NCBI GenBank assembly: GCA_963800235.1 | Contig: CAWDAD010000003.1 | Span: forward strand, 186,001 to 250,000 | Source of the DNA: CAVVNP01 sp963800235 | GTDB taxonomy: Bacteria > Actinomycetota > Acidimicrobiia > Acidimicrobiales > Iamiaceae | Length of the DNA: 64,000 nt | Direction of reading: 5' to 3' | Made by a program: the position numbers and the translations under genes | Notes under the pieces: model-generated | Seen by the model: the letters and a program-made list of their open reading frames with translations, nothing else | Database searches by the model: none | Told to the model about the DNA's origin: nothing | Shown: one piece after another, positions 54,366 to 62,765 of the stretch | Layout: each line of letters starts with the position of its first letter | How positions within the stretch are numbered: position 1 is the first letter of the stretch

Positions 54366-55457
54366 TCAGGCCCCTCGTGCAGTGTAGAACGCGCCGGTGA
54401 CCACCCCTTCGGGAATCGCCGCACCCGGTTCGAGCACGGCGTAGGGGCCGACCCGGGCCTCGGCGCCGACCTCCGCGTCGCGCCCGGTGGTCCGCTCCAT
54501 GACCACACCGGCACCGACGATGCAGTCGGTCAGCCGGGTGCCCGGGCCGAGCTCCACGCCCTCGCCGACGACCGTCCGTCCCTGCAGGACCACCCCGGGG
54601 AAGAGGGTGACGTCGGGGGCCAGCGACACCGTGGCATCGACGTAGGTGCGGTCGGGGTCGATCATGGTGACCCCGCGCCGCAACCACTCGGTGTTGGTGC
54701 GGCGCCGCAGCTCGGCCTCGGCGGCGGCCAGCTGGACCCGGTCGTTGACGCCCTGGGTCTCGGCCGGGTCGCCGACCCGGAACGCCCCCACGCCGTAGCC
54801 GGCGTCGTGCAGCACCGAGACCACGTCGGTCAGGTAGTACTCGCCCTGGCTGTTCTCCGGGCTGAGGCGACGCAGGGCCGGGGCCAGGACGCTGCGGCGG
54901 AAGCAGTAGATCGACGTGTTCATCTCGTTGATGGCGAGCTGCTCGGGGGTGGCGTCCCGGTGCTCGACGATGCCCGACACCCGACCGTCGCGACCCCGCA
55001 CCACCCGTCCGTAGCCGGTCGGGTCCTCGACCAGGGCGGTCAGCACCGTGCAGGCGTCGCCGCTCTGGCGGTGGTGCTCGACCAGGCTGGCGACGGTGGC
55101 CGACCGCAGCAACGGGGTGTCACCGGGCAGGACCAGCACGTCATCGTGGTCGAAGTCGTCGTCGGGGAAGGCGGTGAGCCCCACGCTGACCGCGTCGCCC
55201 GTCCCCCGCTGCACGTGCTGTTCGACGAAGTCGAGCAGCAGGTCGGGCTCCTCGTTCTGCAGCTTCTTGGTCACCCGCTCGGCGCCGTGGCCCACGACCA
55301 CCACGACCCGGCCGACGCTGCAGTCGACCAACGAGTCGAGCACGTACAGCAGCATCGCCCGACCGGCCAGCAGGTGCAGCGGCTTGGGCCGGGCCGACCG
55401 CATGCGGGTGCCCTCCCCGGCGGCGAGCACCATGGCGGACAACGGGCGATCGGCCAT
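54366..55457 (-). CDS. glmU: GlmU-like uridylyltransferase with shortened C-terminal domain
   Basis: The N-terminal half is the GlcNAc-1-phosphate uridylyltransferase of GlmU: MVLAAGEGTRMRSARPKPLH, the GTGDAVSVGL pocket, LPGDTPLLR and GYGRVVRGRDG. The left-handed beta-helix half has a few hexapeptide repeats (VDATVSLAPDVTLFPG, VELGPGTRLTDC) but stops at 363 residues, against about 450-480 in full GlmU, so the acetyltransferase active-site region is missing. UDP-GlcNAc synthesis would then need a separate acetyltransferase. Position before prs fits glmU. Confidence 0.88.
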   Translation of the reverse strand: MADRPLSAMVLAAGEGTRMRSARPKPLHLLAGRAMLLYVLDSLVDCSVGRVVVVVGHGAERVTKKLQNEEPDLLLDFVEQHVQRGTGDAVSVGLTAFPDDDFDHDDVLVLPGDTPLLRSATVASLVEHHRQSGDACTVLTALVEDPTGYGRVVRGRDGRVSGIVEHRDATPEQLAINEMNTSIYCFRRSVLAPALRRLSPENSQGEYYLTDVVSVLHDAGYGVGAFRVGDPAETQGVNDRVQLAAAEAELRRRTNTEWLRRGVTMIDPDRTYVDATVSLAPDVTLFPGVVLQGRTVVGEGVELGPGTRLTDCIVGAGVVMERTTGRDAEVGAEARVGPYAVLEPGAAIPEGVVTGAFYTARGA

Positions 55458-55567
55458 CCCTCCGGTCTAACAGCCCGGTCCTCGCGGTCGCGTGAACGAG
55501 CGAGACCCGCCATCGGCGAAGCCAGGGCCCGGCGAGGCCCGGCCGAGCTGGGCCGAAGCCAACACCG

Positions 55568-55640
55568 CTCGGGGGGCAGGACTCGAACCTGCGACATCCG
55601 GCTCCAAAGGCCGGCGTTCTGCCAACTGAACTACCCCCGA
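55568..55640 (-). tRNA. tRNA-Gln (anticodon UUG)
   Basis: 73 nt. Acceptor arms TCGGGGG and CCCCCGA pair, the anticodon stem is CCGGC/GCCGG with loop CTTTGGA, giving anticodon UUG, and the T-loop is GGTTCGAGT. CCA is not encoded. Confidence 0.95.
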
Positions 55641-55727
55641 CTGGGTGCGGGCCACGTTAGGCGGCGCCGTCGACGGCCCCCCGTGGCCCGTCGGCGGGCC
55701 ATTTTCGTGATCGGGAGGGGCCACCGC

Positions 55728-55733
55728 TAGGTT
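55728..55733 (+). promoter_or_regulatory. Candidate -10 box of the bS22-type gene
   Basis: TAGGTT ends 10 nt before ATG 55744, leaving at most a few nt of leader. Confidence 0.35.
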
Positions 55734-55743
55734 GGGAAACCTC

Positions 55744-55842
55744 ATGGGTTCGTTGATCAAGAAGCGCCGCAAGCGCATGCGGAAGAAGAAGCACAAGAAG
55801 ATGCTGAAGCGCACACGCTGGCAGCGCCGCGCCGGCAAGTAG
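55744..55842 (+). CDS. bS22-type small ribosomal protein (AURKAIP1/COX24 domain)
   Basis: A 32-residue, extremely basic protein: MGSLIKKRRKRMRKKKHKK, then MLKRTRWQRRAGK. It closely follows the short actinobacterial 30S protein bS22, which begins MGSVIKKRRKRM in mycobacteria. Such proteins sit in the small subunit near the decoding region. It is too short for usual gene finding. Stop TAG at 55840-55842. Confidence 0.9.
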   Translation: MGSLIKKRRKRMRKKKHKKMLKRTRWQRRAGK

Positions 55843-55995
55843 CCACCGGGCGCCGCCGGCCACCGCCGGAGCCGGGCCCGAATCCGACCGACGACCGCCC
55901 TCCGGGGCGGTCGCTCCGCGTCCGGCCCCGCTCGGCGGGGCGTCGGGCTCGTGGTGGGGCGGCCGGCGCCGACCCTGGGGTCCTCGCACCGCTCG

Positions 55996-56745
55996 TCAGC
56001 CGGTCCAGCCGGCGGGCACGGTGCGCACGACGACCCGACCCGGGCCGGGGTGGGCGCCCTCGACGAACCAGGTGCTGCCGCTGCCCGCCAGGATCGGCGC
56101 CGCCCCCGACGCCTCGGCCAGCTCGTCGCGCCACCGGCCCAGCTCGGGGGCGACCCGCAGGGCGGCGGGCTCCAGGTCGTTGGCCCCGTCGCCGGACGGA
56201 CCGCCGAGCTCGTCCCAGGCCCGGTACACCGCCGGCGTGGAGCACCCGATCGGCGGCGTGAGCAGGGTGTAGGTCCGGGGCTGGAACGCCAGCGCCTCGA
56301 CCTGCTCGCCGATGCCGGTGACCCTGGCCCGGCCACCCTCGACGCAGAAGGGCACGTCGGCGCCGAGCCGGGCCGCCCGTGCCAGGTCCGTGGAACCGGC
56401 CCAGCGCAGCACCGCAGCGGCATCGGCGGAGCCACCGCCGAGGCCGGCGCCGGCGGGGATCCGCTTCACCAGGCGGACCGCCGCCCGGCGCTCGACCAGG
56501 GCGAGGGCCCGGCGCACGAGGTTGCCGTCACCGCCCGGCACCGTCGACCCGCCGTCACCCCCGACCGCCCTCGCCTCGACGGTCAGCCCGTCGCCCTCGG
56601 TCAGGTGCAGCTCGTCGGCCAGGTCGACGGTGACCATCTCGACGTCGAGCAGGTGGTAGCCGTCGGGGCGCACCCCCACCACCCGGAGCGACACGGTCAG
56701 CTTGGCCGGGGCGAGCAGCGTGGCCGGCAGCTCGGGGTCGGGCAC
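55996..56745 (-). CDS. ispE: 4-diphosphocytidyl-2-C-methyl-D-erythritol kinase
   Basis: GHMP-family kinase of the MEP pathway to isoprenoids. APAKLTVSLRVVGVRPDGYH at the start and the ATP-binding IPAGAGLGGGSADAAAVL are diagnostic. The length, 249, is shorter than usual (about 280-310), with the C-terminal GSGSTWFV turn still present. GTG 56745 has a TAGGGT box 6 nt upstream. It lies in the classic metG-tatD-rsmA-ispE region. Confidence 0.93.
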   Translation of the reverse strand: MPDPELPATLLAPAKLTVSLRVVGVRPDGYHLLDVEMVTVDLADELHLTEGDGLTVEARAVGGDGGSTVPGGDGNLVRRALALVERRAAVRLVKRIPAGAGLGGGSADAAAVLRWAGSTDLARAARLGADVPFCVEGGRARVTGIGEQVEALAFQPRTYTLLTPPIGCSTPAVYRAWDELGGPSGDGANDLEPAALRVAPELGRWRDELAEASGAAPILAGSGSTWFVEGAHPGPGRVVVRTVPAGWTG

Positions 56746-56751
56746 CGGGCG

Positions 56752-56757
56752 ACCCTA
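56752..56757 (-). promoter_or_regulatory. Candidate -10 box of ispE
   Basis: TAGGGT on the minus strand, 6 nt before GTG 56745. It indicates that ispE has its own start point here, separate from rsmA. Confidence 0.4.
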
Positions 56758-56864
56758 CGACGGGGGCCTCCGCTCGTTCCCGAGGCCCCGCCGATGGCGT
56801 CGTCCGAGCGACCGCCGTCGCGACGGGCGGGCCCGCGCGAGCCTGACCGGTCGATGAGGCCGCG

Positions 56865-57650
56865 GTGAGCTCGACCTACGGGGACGTCGACGCCAGCGCC
56901 GACCCGGTCAGCGCGGTGGAGCACCAGGTCGCCATGGCGGCCTGGCCCGCCGTCCAGCGCTACCGGGCCCACCTGGCCGACCGCCTCGCCGGGGTCGGAG
57001 GGCTGGTGGTCGACATCGGCTGCGGACCGGGCACCGGCCTCGACCTGCTCGGGGGTGACCCGCGCTCCCAACGAGACGGTGGCCGGGTCGTCGGCGTCGA
57101 CCGCTCGGCGACGATGTGCGCGGCGACGGCCGAGCGGGGCTGGCCCGTCTGCCGCGCCGACGCCGGACGGCTGCCGCTGCGGTCGGCGTCGGTCGGCGCC
57201 GTCGCCGCCGACCGGGTCCTGCAGCACCTGGCCGATCCGGACGCCGCGCTGGCGGAGTGGTGGCGGGTGCTCGCCCCACGGGGCCGGTTGGTGGTCGCCG
57301 ACCCGGACCAGGAGTCGCTCGTGATCCAGGTCGAGGGCATCGAGCAGGCCCTGGGCGACCGGGTGAAGGCGTTGCGGCGCGACGTCGGCTATCGGAACGG
57401 CCGCCTGGCGTCGGCCCTGCCCGCCCGGCTCGACCGGCTCGGGGCGGTCGAGGTCGAGATCGAGGGCTTCCCGCTGGTCGTGCGCTCGCCCGACCTCGCC
57501 CCCTTCGGCCTGGCGGGGTGGCCTCGGCTCTGGCGCGACGAGGGCGGGTTCACCGACGACGAGATCGAGCGGTGGGAGCACGCCCTCGACGGCGACGGCC
57601 GCTTCGTCTACGCGGTCACCCTGTTCGTGGTGTCGGCGACCCGTCGGTGA
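56865..57650 (+). CDS. Class I SAM-dependent methyltransferase
   Basis: A 261-residue methyltransferase. The SAM-binding motif is LVVDIGCGPGTGLDLL near residue 47, followed by VVGVDRS and a VADRVLQHL motif; the fold is of the UbiE/methyltransf_11 type. The substrate is unknown. GTG start. Its 3' end overlaps the convergent rsmA by 35 bp, and it separates rsmA from ispE. Confidence 0.86.
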   Translation: MSSTYGDVDASADPVSAVEHQVAMAAWPAVQRYRAHLADRLAGVGGLVVDIGCGPGTGLDLLGGDPRSQRDGGRVVGVDRSATMCAATAERGWPVCRADAGRLPLRSASVGAVAADRVLQHLADPDAALAEWWRVLAPRGRLVVADPDQESLVIQVEGIEQALGDRVKALRRDVGYRNGRLASALPARLDRLGAVEVEIEGFPLVVRSPDLAPFGLAGWPRLWRDEGGFTDDEIERWEHALDGDGRFVYAVTLFVVSATRR

Positions 57651-58494
57651 CCGGCGGCGCCGACGCACCGGCGGTCGCTCGGGCCAGCGCCGCCCACTGC
57701 TCGAGGTCGAGCTCCTCGGCCCGGCGGGTGGGCTCGACGCCGGCCTCGGCGAACTGGTCGGGCCCGACCCGTCCGGCGAGGGCCCGGCGGAGCATCTTGC
57801 GGCGCTGGTTGAAGCCGGTGTCGACCAGGGCGAACAGGGTGGCCGGGTCGGCCTCGACCGCCGGCCGCGGGTGGCGCACCACCTCGACCAGGGCCGAGGT
57901 CACCTTGGGCCGGGGCAGGAACACCTCGGGCGACACCCGCCCGACGACGCGGGCCCGGGCCCGGTAGGCGACCTTCACCGACGGGATGCCGTAGGCGGCG
58001 TCGCCGGGGCCGGCGGCCAGCCGCTCCCCGACCTCCCGCTGCACCATCACCAGCATGCGGTCGATGGCGGGCACCTCGGCGAGCAGGTCGAGCACCAGGG
58101 GGGTCGCCACGTTGTAGGGGAGGTTGGCGACGAGCTGCCAGCGGTGCGCCCCGAGGACCGAGGACCAGTCGAGCCGCAGGGCGTCGCCCTCGACCACCCG
58201 CACCGAACCCGGCCCCTCGGCCCCCCGGTCCCCCACCACCGACCGCAGCACCGGGATCAGGTGTCGGTCCACCTCGACCGCCACCACCTCGGCGCCGGCC
58301 TCGGCCAGGGCCAGGGTGAGCGAGCCCAGCCCGGCGCCCACCTCGACGACCCGGTCGCCGGGCCCGACGCCGGCCAGCCGCACGATGCGGCGCACCGTGT
58401 TCGGGTCGACGACGAAGTTCTGCCCCAGCGCCCGGCTCGGTCCCAGGTCGTGGGCGTCGAGCAGGTCGACCACCTGGCGGCGGGTGAGGGTCAC
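57616..58494 (-). CDS. rsmA: 16S rRNA dimethyladenosine transferase
   Basis: Dimethylates two adjacent adenines near the 3' end of 16S rRNA. ALGQNFVVDPNTVRRIV, the SAM site VVEVGAGLGSLTLAL, ANLPYNVATPLVLDLL and the C-terminal NQRRKMLRRAL are the KsgA/RsmA motifs. Length is 292. GTG start at 58494. The end overlaps the convergent methyltransferase gene. Confidence 0.95.
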   Translation of the reverse strand: MTLTRRQVVDLLDAHDLGPSRALGQNFVVDPNTVRRIVRLAGVGPGDRVVEVGAGLGSLTLALAEAGAEVVAVEVDRHLIPVLRSVVGDRGAEGPGSVRVVEGDALRLDWSSVLGAHRWQLVANLPYNVATPLVLDLLAEVPAIDRMLVMVQREVGERLAAGPGDAAYGIPSVKVAYRARARVVGRVSPEVFLPRPKVTSALVEVVRHPRPAVEADPATLFALVDTGFNQRRKMLRRALAGRVGPDQFAEAGVEPTRRAEELDLEQWAALARATAGASAPPVTDGSPTPRTG

Positions 58495-58542
58495 GGCCGC
58501 CAGTCTCGCCGCCGGCCCGCCCGCCGACCGTGCCCGGACGCG

Positions 58543-58576
58543 CCGGTGCCCACCCGGGGGGGAGGGTGGGCACCGG
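58543..58576 (-). terminator. Strong hairpin after the 3D-domain gene
   Basis: Perfect 13-bp stem, CCGGTGCCCACCC with GGGTGGGCACCGG, around an 8-nt G-rich loop. It follows the stop of the 3D-domain gene and precedes the rsmA start. No T-tract follows. Confidence 0.6.
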
Positions 58577-58607
58577 AGAGGGGGGCGGGTTGGGGTGGAC
58601 GGGGTGG

Positions 58608-59264
58608 TCAGCCGACCCGCTGGATGGTGAGGGTCTGGCGACCGAAGGCGTCGGCGTCCGAGCAGCTCGAGAAGTAGATGTCGAAGTCCGAGCCGCTGCC
58701 GATGCGATCGTTGACCGTGTAGGTGGAGCCGGAGCCGAGCACCTGCCAGGTGGACCCGAGCGGGGCGGCGTTCATGGCGACGCCTCCCTCGTGGGCCGAC
58801 TCACCCGAGGCGGTGGTGCCACCGCCGCAGTAGCCGGTGGCCGAGACGGTCATGGTCTCGCCGCCTCCACCACCGCTGCCGCTCGACGGGGCCGGGGCCG
58901 GGGCCTCGGTCGTGGGCGGCTCCGTGGTCGGGGGCTGGGTGGTCGGCGGCTCGGTGGGAGGCACCGTGGTCGGCGGCTGGGTCGTGGGCGGCGGCGGGGG
59001 CGGCGGGGGTGTCGTCGGCGCCGTGGTGTCGGCCACGTTGGCCGGGTGGGTGGCGTCGACCTGGACCGACGCGGCGGTGATGGGGCTCCTGGCGCTGGCC
59101 AACACCGTCTGGGGGGCGGGCTTGGCGGCCGAGTCACTGCCGCCGGCGAAGGCGAGCACGGTGGGCACGGCGACGACCACCGCCAGGGACGCCAGCGCCA
59201 GCAGGGGCCGACGCGAACGGGAGGAGGTGGCCACGTACGGCCTGTCCTGTCTGTCAGTCTTCAT
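58608..59264 (-). CDS. Secreted 3D-domain protein (lytic transglycosylase/resuscitation-type) in the RpfB position
   Basis: A 218-residue exported protein: a signal or anchor segment (LLALASLAVVVAVPTVLAFA, about 20-40), a long Pro/Thr-rich linker (about 75-130), then a C-terminal 3D domain with ATGYC, TASGESAHEGGVAMNAAP and the Asp-bearing VNDRIGSGSDFDIYF. 3D domains hydrolyse cell-wall glycan in YabE/YocH and related proteins. It lies between tatD and rsmA, the place of rpfB in other actinobacteria. Confidence 0.87.
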   Translation of the reverse strand: MKTDRQDRPYVATSSRSRRPLLALASLAVVVAVPTVLAFAGGSDSAAKPAPQTVLASARSPITAASVQVDATHPANVADTTAPTTPPPPPPPPTTQPPTTVPPTEPPTTQPPTTEPPTTEAPAPAPSSGSGGGGGETMTVSATGYCGGGTTASGESAHEGGVAMNAAPLGSTWQVLGSGSTYTVNDRIGSGSDFDIYFSSCSDADAFGRQTLTIQRVG

Positions 59265-59273
59265 GGCGAAGAC

Positions 59274-59291
59274 GTTACGAGTGGCCGTAAC
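59274..59291. promoter_or_regulatory. Inverted repeat upstream of the 3D-domain gene
   Basis: GTTAC, 8 nt, GTAAC, starting 9 bp before the ATG. The whole 59265-59390 stretch is the least GC-rich in this part of the window and also holds CGCAACGT twice (about 59297 and 59350). It probably holds the promoter and an operator; no known riboswitch was recognised. Confidence 0.35.
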
Positions 59292-59390
59292 CCAAACGCA
59301 ACGTATTCGTGTCCAAGTTCACAAACGCTCGCGCGTGGCTAACTTCTCACGCAACGTGGTCGATCAACGACGCCCGTGCCGGCGGAGGGA

Positions 59391-60164
59391 TCAGTCGAGG
59401 GCGTAGACCCGGGCGGCGTTCTCCCAGGTCAGCGCGGCCAGGTCGACCGCCGGGACCCCCCGCACCTCGGCCAGCTTCTCCCCCACCACCGACACCCAGA
59501 CCGGCCGGTTGGGCCGACCGCGGTGGGGCACCGGGGCGAGGAAGGGGGCGTCGGTCTCGACCAGCAGCCGGTCGGCCGGGCAGGCCTCGGCGGCGGCGCG
59601 GACCTCCGGCGCCGAGGGGAAGGTGGCGATGCCGGAGAAGGAGAGCAGGGCGCCGCGTTCGAGGCAACGGTCCGCCTCGGCAGGGCCGCCGGTGAAGCAG
59701 TGGAAGACGGTGCGGGCCGGCACGCCCACCTCGTCGAGCACCGAGAAGGTGTCGTCCCAGGCCTCGCGGGTGTGGATCATCAGCGGCAGGTCGTGGCGGT
59801 GGGCCAGCTCGACCTGGGCGGCGAACACCGCCCGCTGGGCGTCGCGGGGCGAGTGGTCGTAGTGGTAGTCGAGACCGCACTCGCCGACCGCCACGACCCC
59901 GGGCCGGTCGAGGAGCGCCTCGAGCCCCGCGATGCCGCCGGCGGCGTCGTGGGGGTGGACGCCGGCGGTCGCCCACACCCCGTCGCGGTCGGCGGCGATG
60001 GCGATGGCCTGCTCGGAGGAGGCCACGTCGGTGCCGACCACGATCAGCCGCTCGACGCCGGCCTCGGCCGCCTCACCGATGGCGGCGTCGGCGCCGTCGG
60101 GGTCGAGGTGGCAGTGGTTGTCGATCCAGCGGGGCCGGTCCGTCCCCGGACGGGTCGCGGTCAC
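59391..60164 (-). CDS. tatD: TatD-family metal-dependent hydrolase
   Basis: TIM-barrel metal-dependent DNase/hydrolase of 257 residues. Metal ligands are visible in DNHCHLD (His17, His19), GECGLDYHY, MIHTREAW, HCFTGG and ETDAPFLAP. GTG 60164 overlaps the metG stop (GTGA), so the two are coupled, as in the mycobacterial metG-tatD order. Confidence 0.95.
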   Translation of the reverse strand: MTATRPGTDRPRWIDNHCHLDPDGADAAIGEAAEAGVERLIVVGTDVASSEQAIAIAADRDGVWATAGVHPHDAAGGIAGLEALLDRPGVVAVGECGLDYHYDHSPRDAQRAVFAAQVELAHRHDLPLMIHTREAWDDTFSVLDEVGVPARTVFHCFTGGPAEADRCLERGALLSFSGIATFPSAPEVRAAAEACPADRLLVETDAPFLAPVPHRGRPNRPVWVSVVGEKLAEVRGVPAVDLAALTWENAARVYALD

Positions 60165-61690
60165 GAGGCCAGCCGGGGGAAGAGGGGCGGTCCCTTCTCG
60201 ACCAGGGAGCCGGCCGGGTAGCCGCCCCACCGGGCCGCCGTCGGGAGGCGCTGGTCGTCGGGCGAGCCGTCGAGGCCGATGCGCCGCCAGACCTCGGCGG
60301 CCGCACCCGGGATGGCCGGGGAGGCCAGCACCGCGACGATGCGCAGCACCTCGAGCGCGTCGCCGAGCACCGCGTCGACCTCGGGCCCGGGCTCGAGCTT
60401 CCACGGCTCGGCGTCCTCGAGGAAGCCGTTGGTGTCGCGCAGCAGCCGCCAGGTGGCGTCGAGCGCGACCGACGGCTGGACGGCGCCCCAGGCGGCGGTC
60501 GCCTCGACGAGCGCCTGGGCGGCGGCCTCGGCCAGCGGGCTGTCGGGCCGGGGCGCCGGACCACGCCCGTCGCACTTCTTGGCCACCACCGTGGACACCC
60601 GCGACAGCAGGTTGCCGAGGGTGTTGGCCAGGTCGGTGTTGTAGCGGACGACGATGTCCTCGTGGCTGAAGTCGCCGTCGGGCCCGTAGGAGCTCCCCCG
60701 CAGGAAGTACCAGCGGGTGCCGTCGACGCCGAAGTCGTCGACCAGCTGGGCCGGTGAGATCTGGTTGAGCGACGTCTTGGACATCTTCTCGCCGCCGACC
60801 AGCAGGAACCCGTGGACGTGGAGGCGGTGCGGCGGCGGCTCGCCCGCCGCCAGGAGCAGCGCCGGCCAGTACACGCAGTGGAAGCGGAGGATGTCCTTGC
60901 CGAGCAGGTGGTGGACGTGGGGCCACCACCTCTCGTACCGCTCGGGGTCGGTGCCGTACCCGATGGCGGTGACGTAGTTGATGAGCGCGTCGTACCAGAC
61001 GTAGAAGACGTGGTCGGGGTCCCAGGGCACCTCGACGCCCCAGTCGAGCGAGGACCGGGTGATGGAGACGTCGTCGAGGCCCTGGCGGACGATGCCGAGC
61101 GCCTCGTTCCGCTTGCCGACGGGGTGGACGGCATCGCTGTCGGCCAGCCAGCGCTCGAGCGGCTCGGCGAAGGCGGACAGCCGGAAGAACCAGTTGTCCT
61201 CCTCGAGCCACTCGACCGGCCGGTGGTGGATGGGGCACAGGCCCGGCTCGCCCTCGGCCACGCCCTCGACGATCAGCTCGCTCTCGGCGTAGTAGCCCTC
61301 GCAGCTGACGCAGTACCAGCCCTGGTAGGTGCCCCGCTCGATGAAGCCGTTGTCCTTGGCCCGGGTGAGCAGGGCCTGCACCGAGCGGTGGTGGCGGGGC
61401 TCGGTGGTGCGGATGAAGTCGTCCGGCTCGACGCCGAGCAGCTTCCAGGCCTCCTGGTAGCGGGCCGAGGTCCGGTCGGCCTGCTCCTGGGGGCTGACGC
61501 CGTTGGCCTCGGCGGAGCGCAGCACCTTGAGGCCGTGCTCGTCGGTGCCGGTGAGGAAGAAGGTGTCGTCGCCGAGCAAGCGGTGCCAGCGGGCCAGGGC
61601 GTCGGCGGTGACGGTCGGGTAGGCGTGGCCGATGTGGGGCGCGTCGTTGACGTAGTAGATCGGCGTCGTGACGTAGAACCGGCCGGGCAC
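60161..61690 (-). CDS. metG: Methionyl-tRNA synthetase
   Basis: Charges tRNA-Met. The 509-residue chain has the HIGH signature in APHIGHAY, KMSKS as GEKMSKTSLN, and a zinc knuckle with CVSCEGYYAE and CPIHHRPVE. It lacks the C-terminal dimerisation domain of longer MetRS. GTG 61690 has a TAGGGT box 6 nt upstream. Confidence 0.97.
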   Translation of the reverse strand: MPGRFYVTTPIYYVNDAPHIGHAYPTVTADALARWHRLLGDDTFFLTGTDEHGLKVLRSAEANGVSPQEQADRTSARYQEAWKLLGVEPDDFIRTTEPRHHRSVQALLTRAKDNGFIERGTYQGWYCVSCEGYYAESELIVEGVAEGEPGLCPIHHRPVEWLEEDNWFFRLSAFAEPLERWLADSDAVHPVGKRNEALGIVRQGLDDVSITRSSLDWGVEVPWDPDHVFYVWYDALINYVTAIGYGTDPERYERWWPHVHHLLGKDILRFHCVYWPALLLAAGEPPPHRLHVHGFLLVGGEKMSKTSLNQISPAQLVDDFGVDGTRWYFLRGSSYGPDGDFSHEDIVVRYNTDLANTLGNLLSRVSTVVAKKCDGRGPAPRPDSPLAEAAAQALVEATAAWGAVQPSVALDATWRLLRDTNGFLEDAEPWKLEPGPEVDAVLGDALEVLRIVAVLASPAIPGAAAEVWRRIGLDGSPDDQRLPTAARWGGYPAGSLVEKGPPLFPRLAS

Positions 61691-61696
61691 CGGGTC

Positions 61697-61702
61697 ACCC
61701 TA
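61697..61702 (-). promoter_or_regulatory. Candidate -10 box of metG
   Basis: TAGGGT on the minus strand, 6 nt before GTG 61690 and overlapping the end of rmuC. Confidence 0.42.
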
Positions 61703-62740
61703 CCCAGCGACCTTCCGGACCCTGGGAGGCGATTCGGCCCCCGCCGGCGCCCCGTCGCGCAGGTCGGCGACGGCGTCGAGCTGCTTCTGCAGGGCCCGGC
61801 GGCGGGGCCCGGCGAGGTCGTCGAAGGCCCGGTGGGCGCCGTCGAGGCGCTTGCCGACGACCTCGACCTGGGCCACGAACCGGTCCCACTGGTCGGCGAA
61901 GCCGGCCAGGCAGGCCAGCACCTCGTCGGAGGTCTGGGCCAGGGCGGCGGACTCGGCCGCGTGGCGCACCACGGCGAGCACGGCGAACAGGGTGAAGGGC
62001 GAGCACAGCACCACCCGCTGGGACAGGGCGAGGTCGACCAGCTCGGGGTCGTGCTCGTGCATGAAGCCGTAGACCGCCTCGTTCGGCACGAACAGCAGGA
62101 CGTAGCCGAGGGTGGTCTCGCGGTCGGCGTAGCCCCGGCCGGTGATCTCGCCGATGCGGGCCCGCACGTCGCGGGAGAAGGCGGACTCGGCCGCCCGTCG
62201 CTCGGCCGGGGTGGCGGCGTCGACGGCGCGCAGGTAGTTGGCCACCGGGAACTTCACGTCCATGTGCAGCTGGCGCCCGCCGGGGAGGAGGAAGGTGACG
62301 TCGGGGACGCTGCCGTTGGGCAGACGGTGCTGGCGGTGGTAGCTCACGCCCTCGACCAGGCCGGCCAGGCGGAGCACGTCGTCGGCCATGCGCTCGCCCC
62401 ACCGGCCCCGGGCGGTGGGGTTGGCCAGGGCGTCGCGCAGCTGACCGGCGGTGGTGGCCAGCGCGGCGGTGGACCGGGCCGCCTCGGCCAGGCCGGCGGC
62501 CAGCTCGCCCTGGTGGCGGGCGCCCTCGCGCCGCCACCCCGCCACCGCGTCGGTGACCCGCCGCAGCTCGGCGTGCACCGCGTCGAACTGGACGTCGACG
62601 GCCTGGCTGCGCAGCTCGGCCTCGCCCGCGTCGGCCGAGCCCCGGGCCACCAGCGCCCGACGGACCAGCACCGGGACGACGAGGGCCACGCCGACCACCG
62701 CGACCAGCGCGGCGAGGAGGGCGGCGGCGAGCAGCTCCAC
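61700..62740 (-). CDS. rmuC: RmuC-family protein
   Basis: A 346-residue protein with an N-terminal membrane helix (about 5-28), coiled coil, and the RmuC nuclease-like core (RGRWGERMADDVLRLAG, VPDVTFLLPGGRQLHMDVKFP, YVLLFVPNEAVYGF). RmuC limits inversions at short inverted repeats in E. coli. It is placed directly upstream of metG. GTG start. The presence of RmuC beside a palindrome-rich genome may be coincidence. Confidence 0.9.
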   Translation of the reverse strand: MELLAAALLAALVAVVGVALVVPVLVRRALVARGSADAGEAELRSQAVDVQFDAVHAELRRVTDAVAGWRREGARHQGELAAGLAEAARSTAALATTAGQLRDALANPTARGRWGERMADDVLRLAGLVEGVSYHRQHRLPNGSVPDVTFLLPGGRQLHMDVKFPVANYLRAVDAATPAERRAAESAFSRDVRARIGEITGRGYADRETTLGYVLLFVPNEAVYGFMHEHDPELVDLALSQRVVLCSPFTLFAVLAVVRHAAESAALAQTSDEVLACLAGFADQWDRFVAQVEVVGKRLDGAHRAFDDLAGPRRRALQKQLDAVADLRDGAPAGAESPPRVRKVAG

Positions 62741-62765
62741 GGCGGTCGTCTCCGGCTGCCCGGCC

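Noticed and set aside
53070..55730. Long plus-strand open frame (about 886 codons) opposite prs and glmU
   Set aside because: It is antisense to two well-conserved genes and its translation is rich in His, Arg, Gly and Val with no family. In DNA this GC-rich such shadows are expected.
59265..59390. c-di-AMP (ydaO) riboswitch before the cell-wall gene
   Set aside because: Such riboswitches control rpf-type genes in actinobacteria, so I looked, but the conserved core was not recognised and the leader is short.
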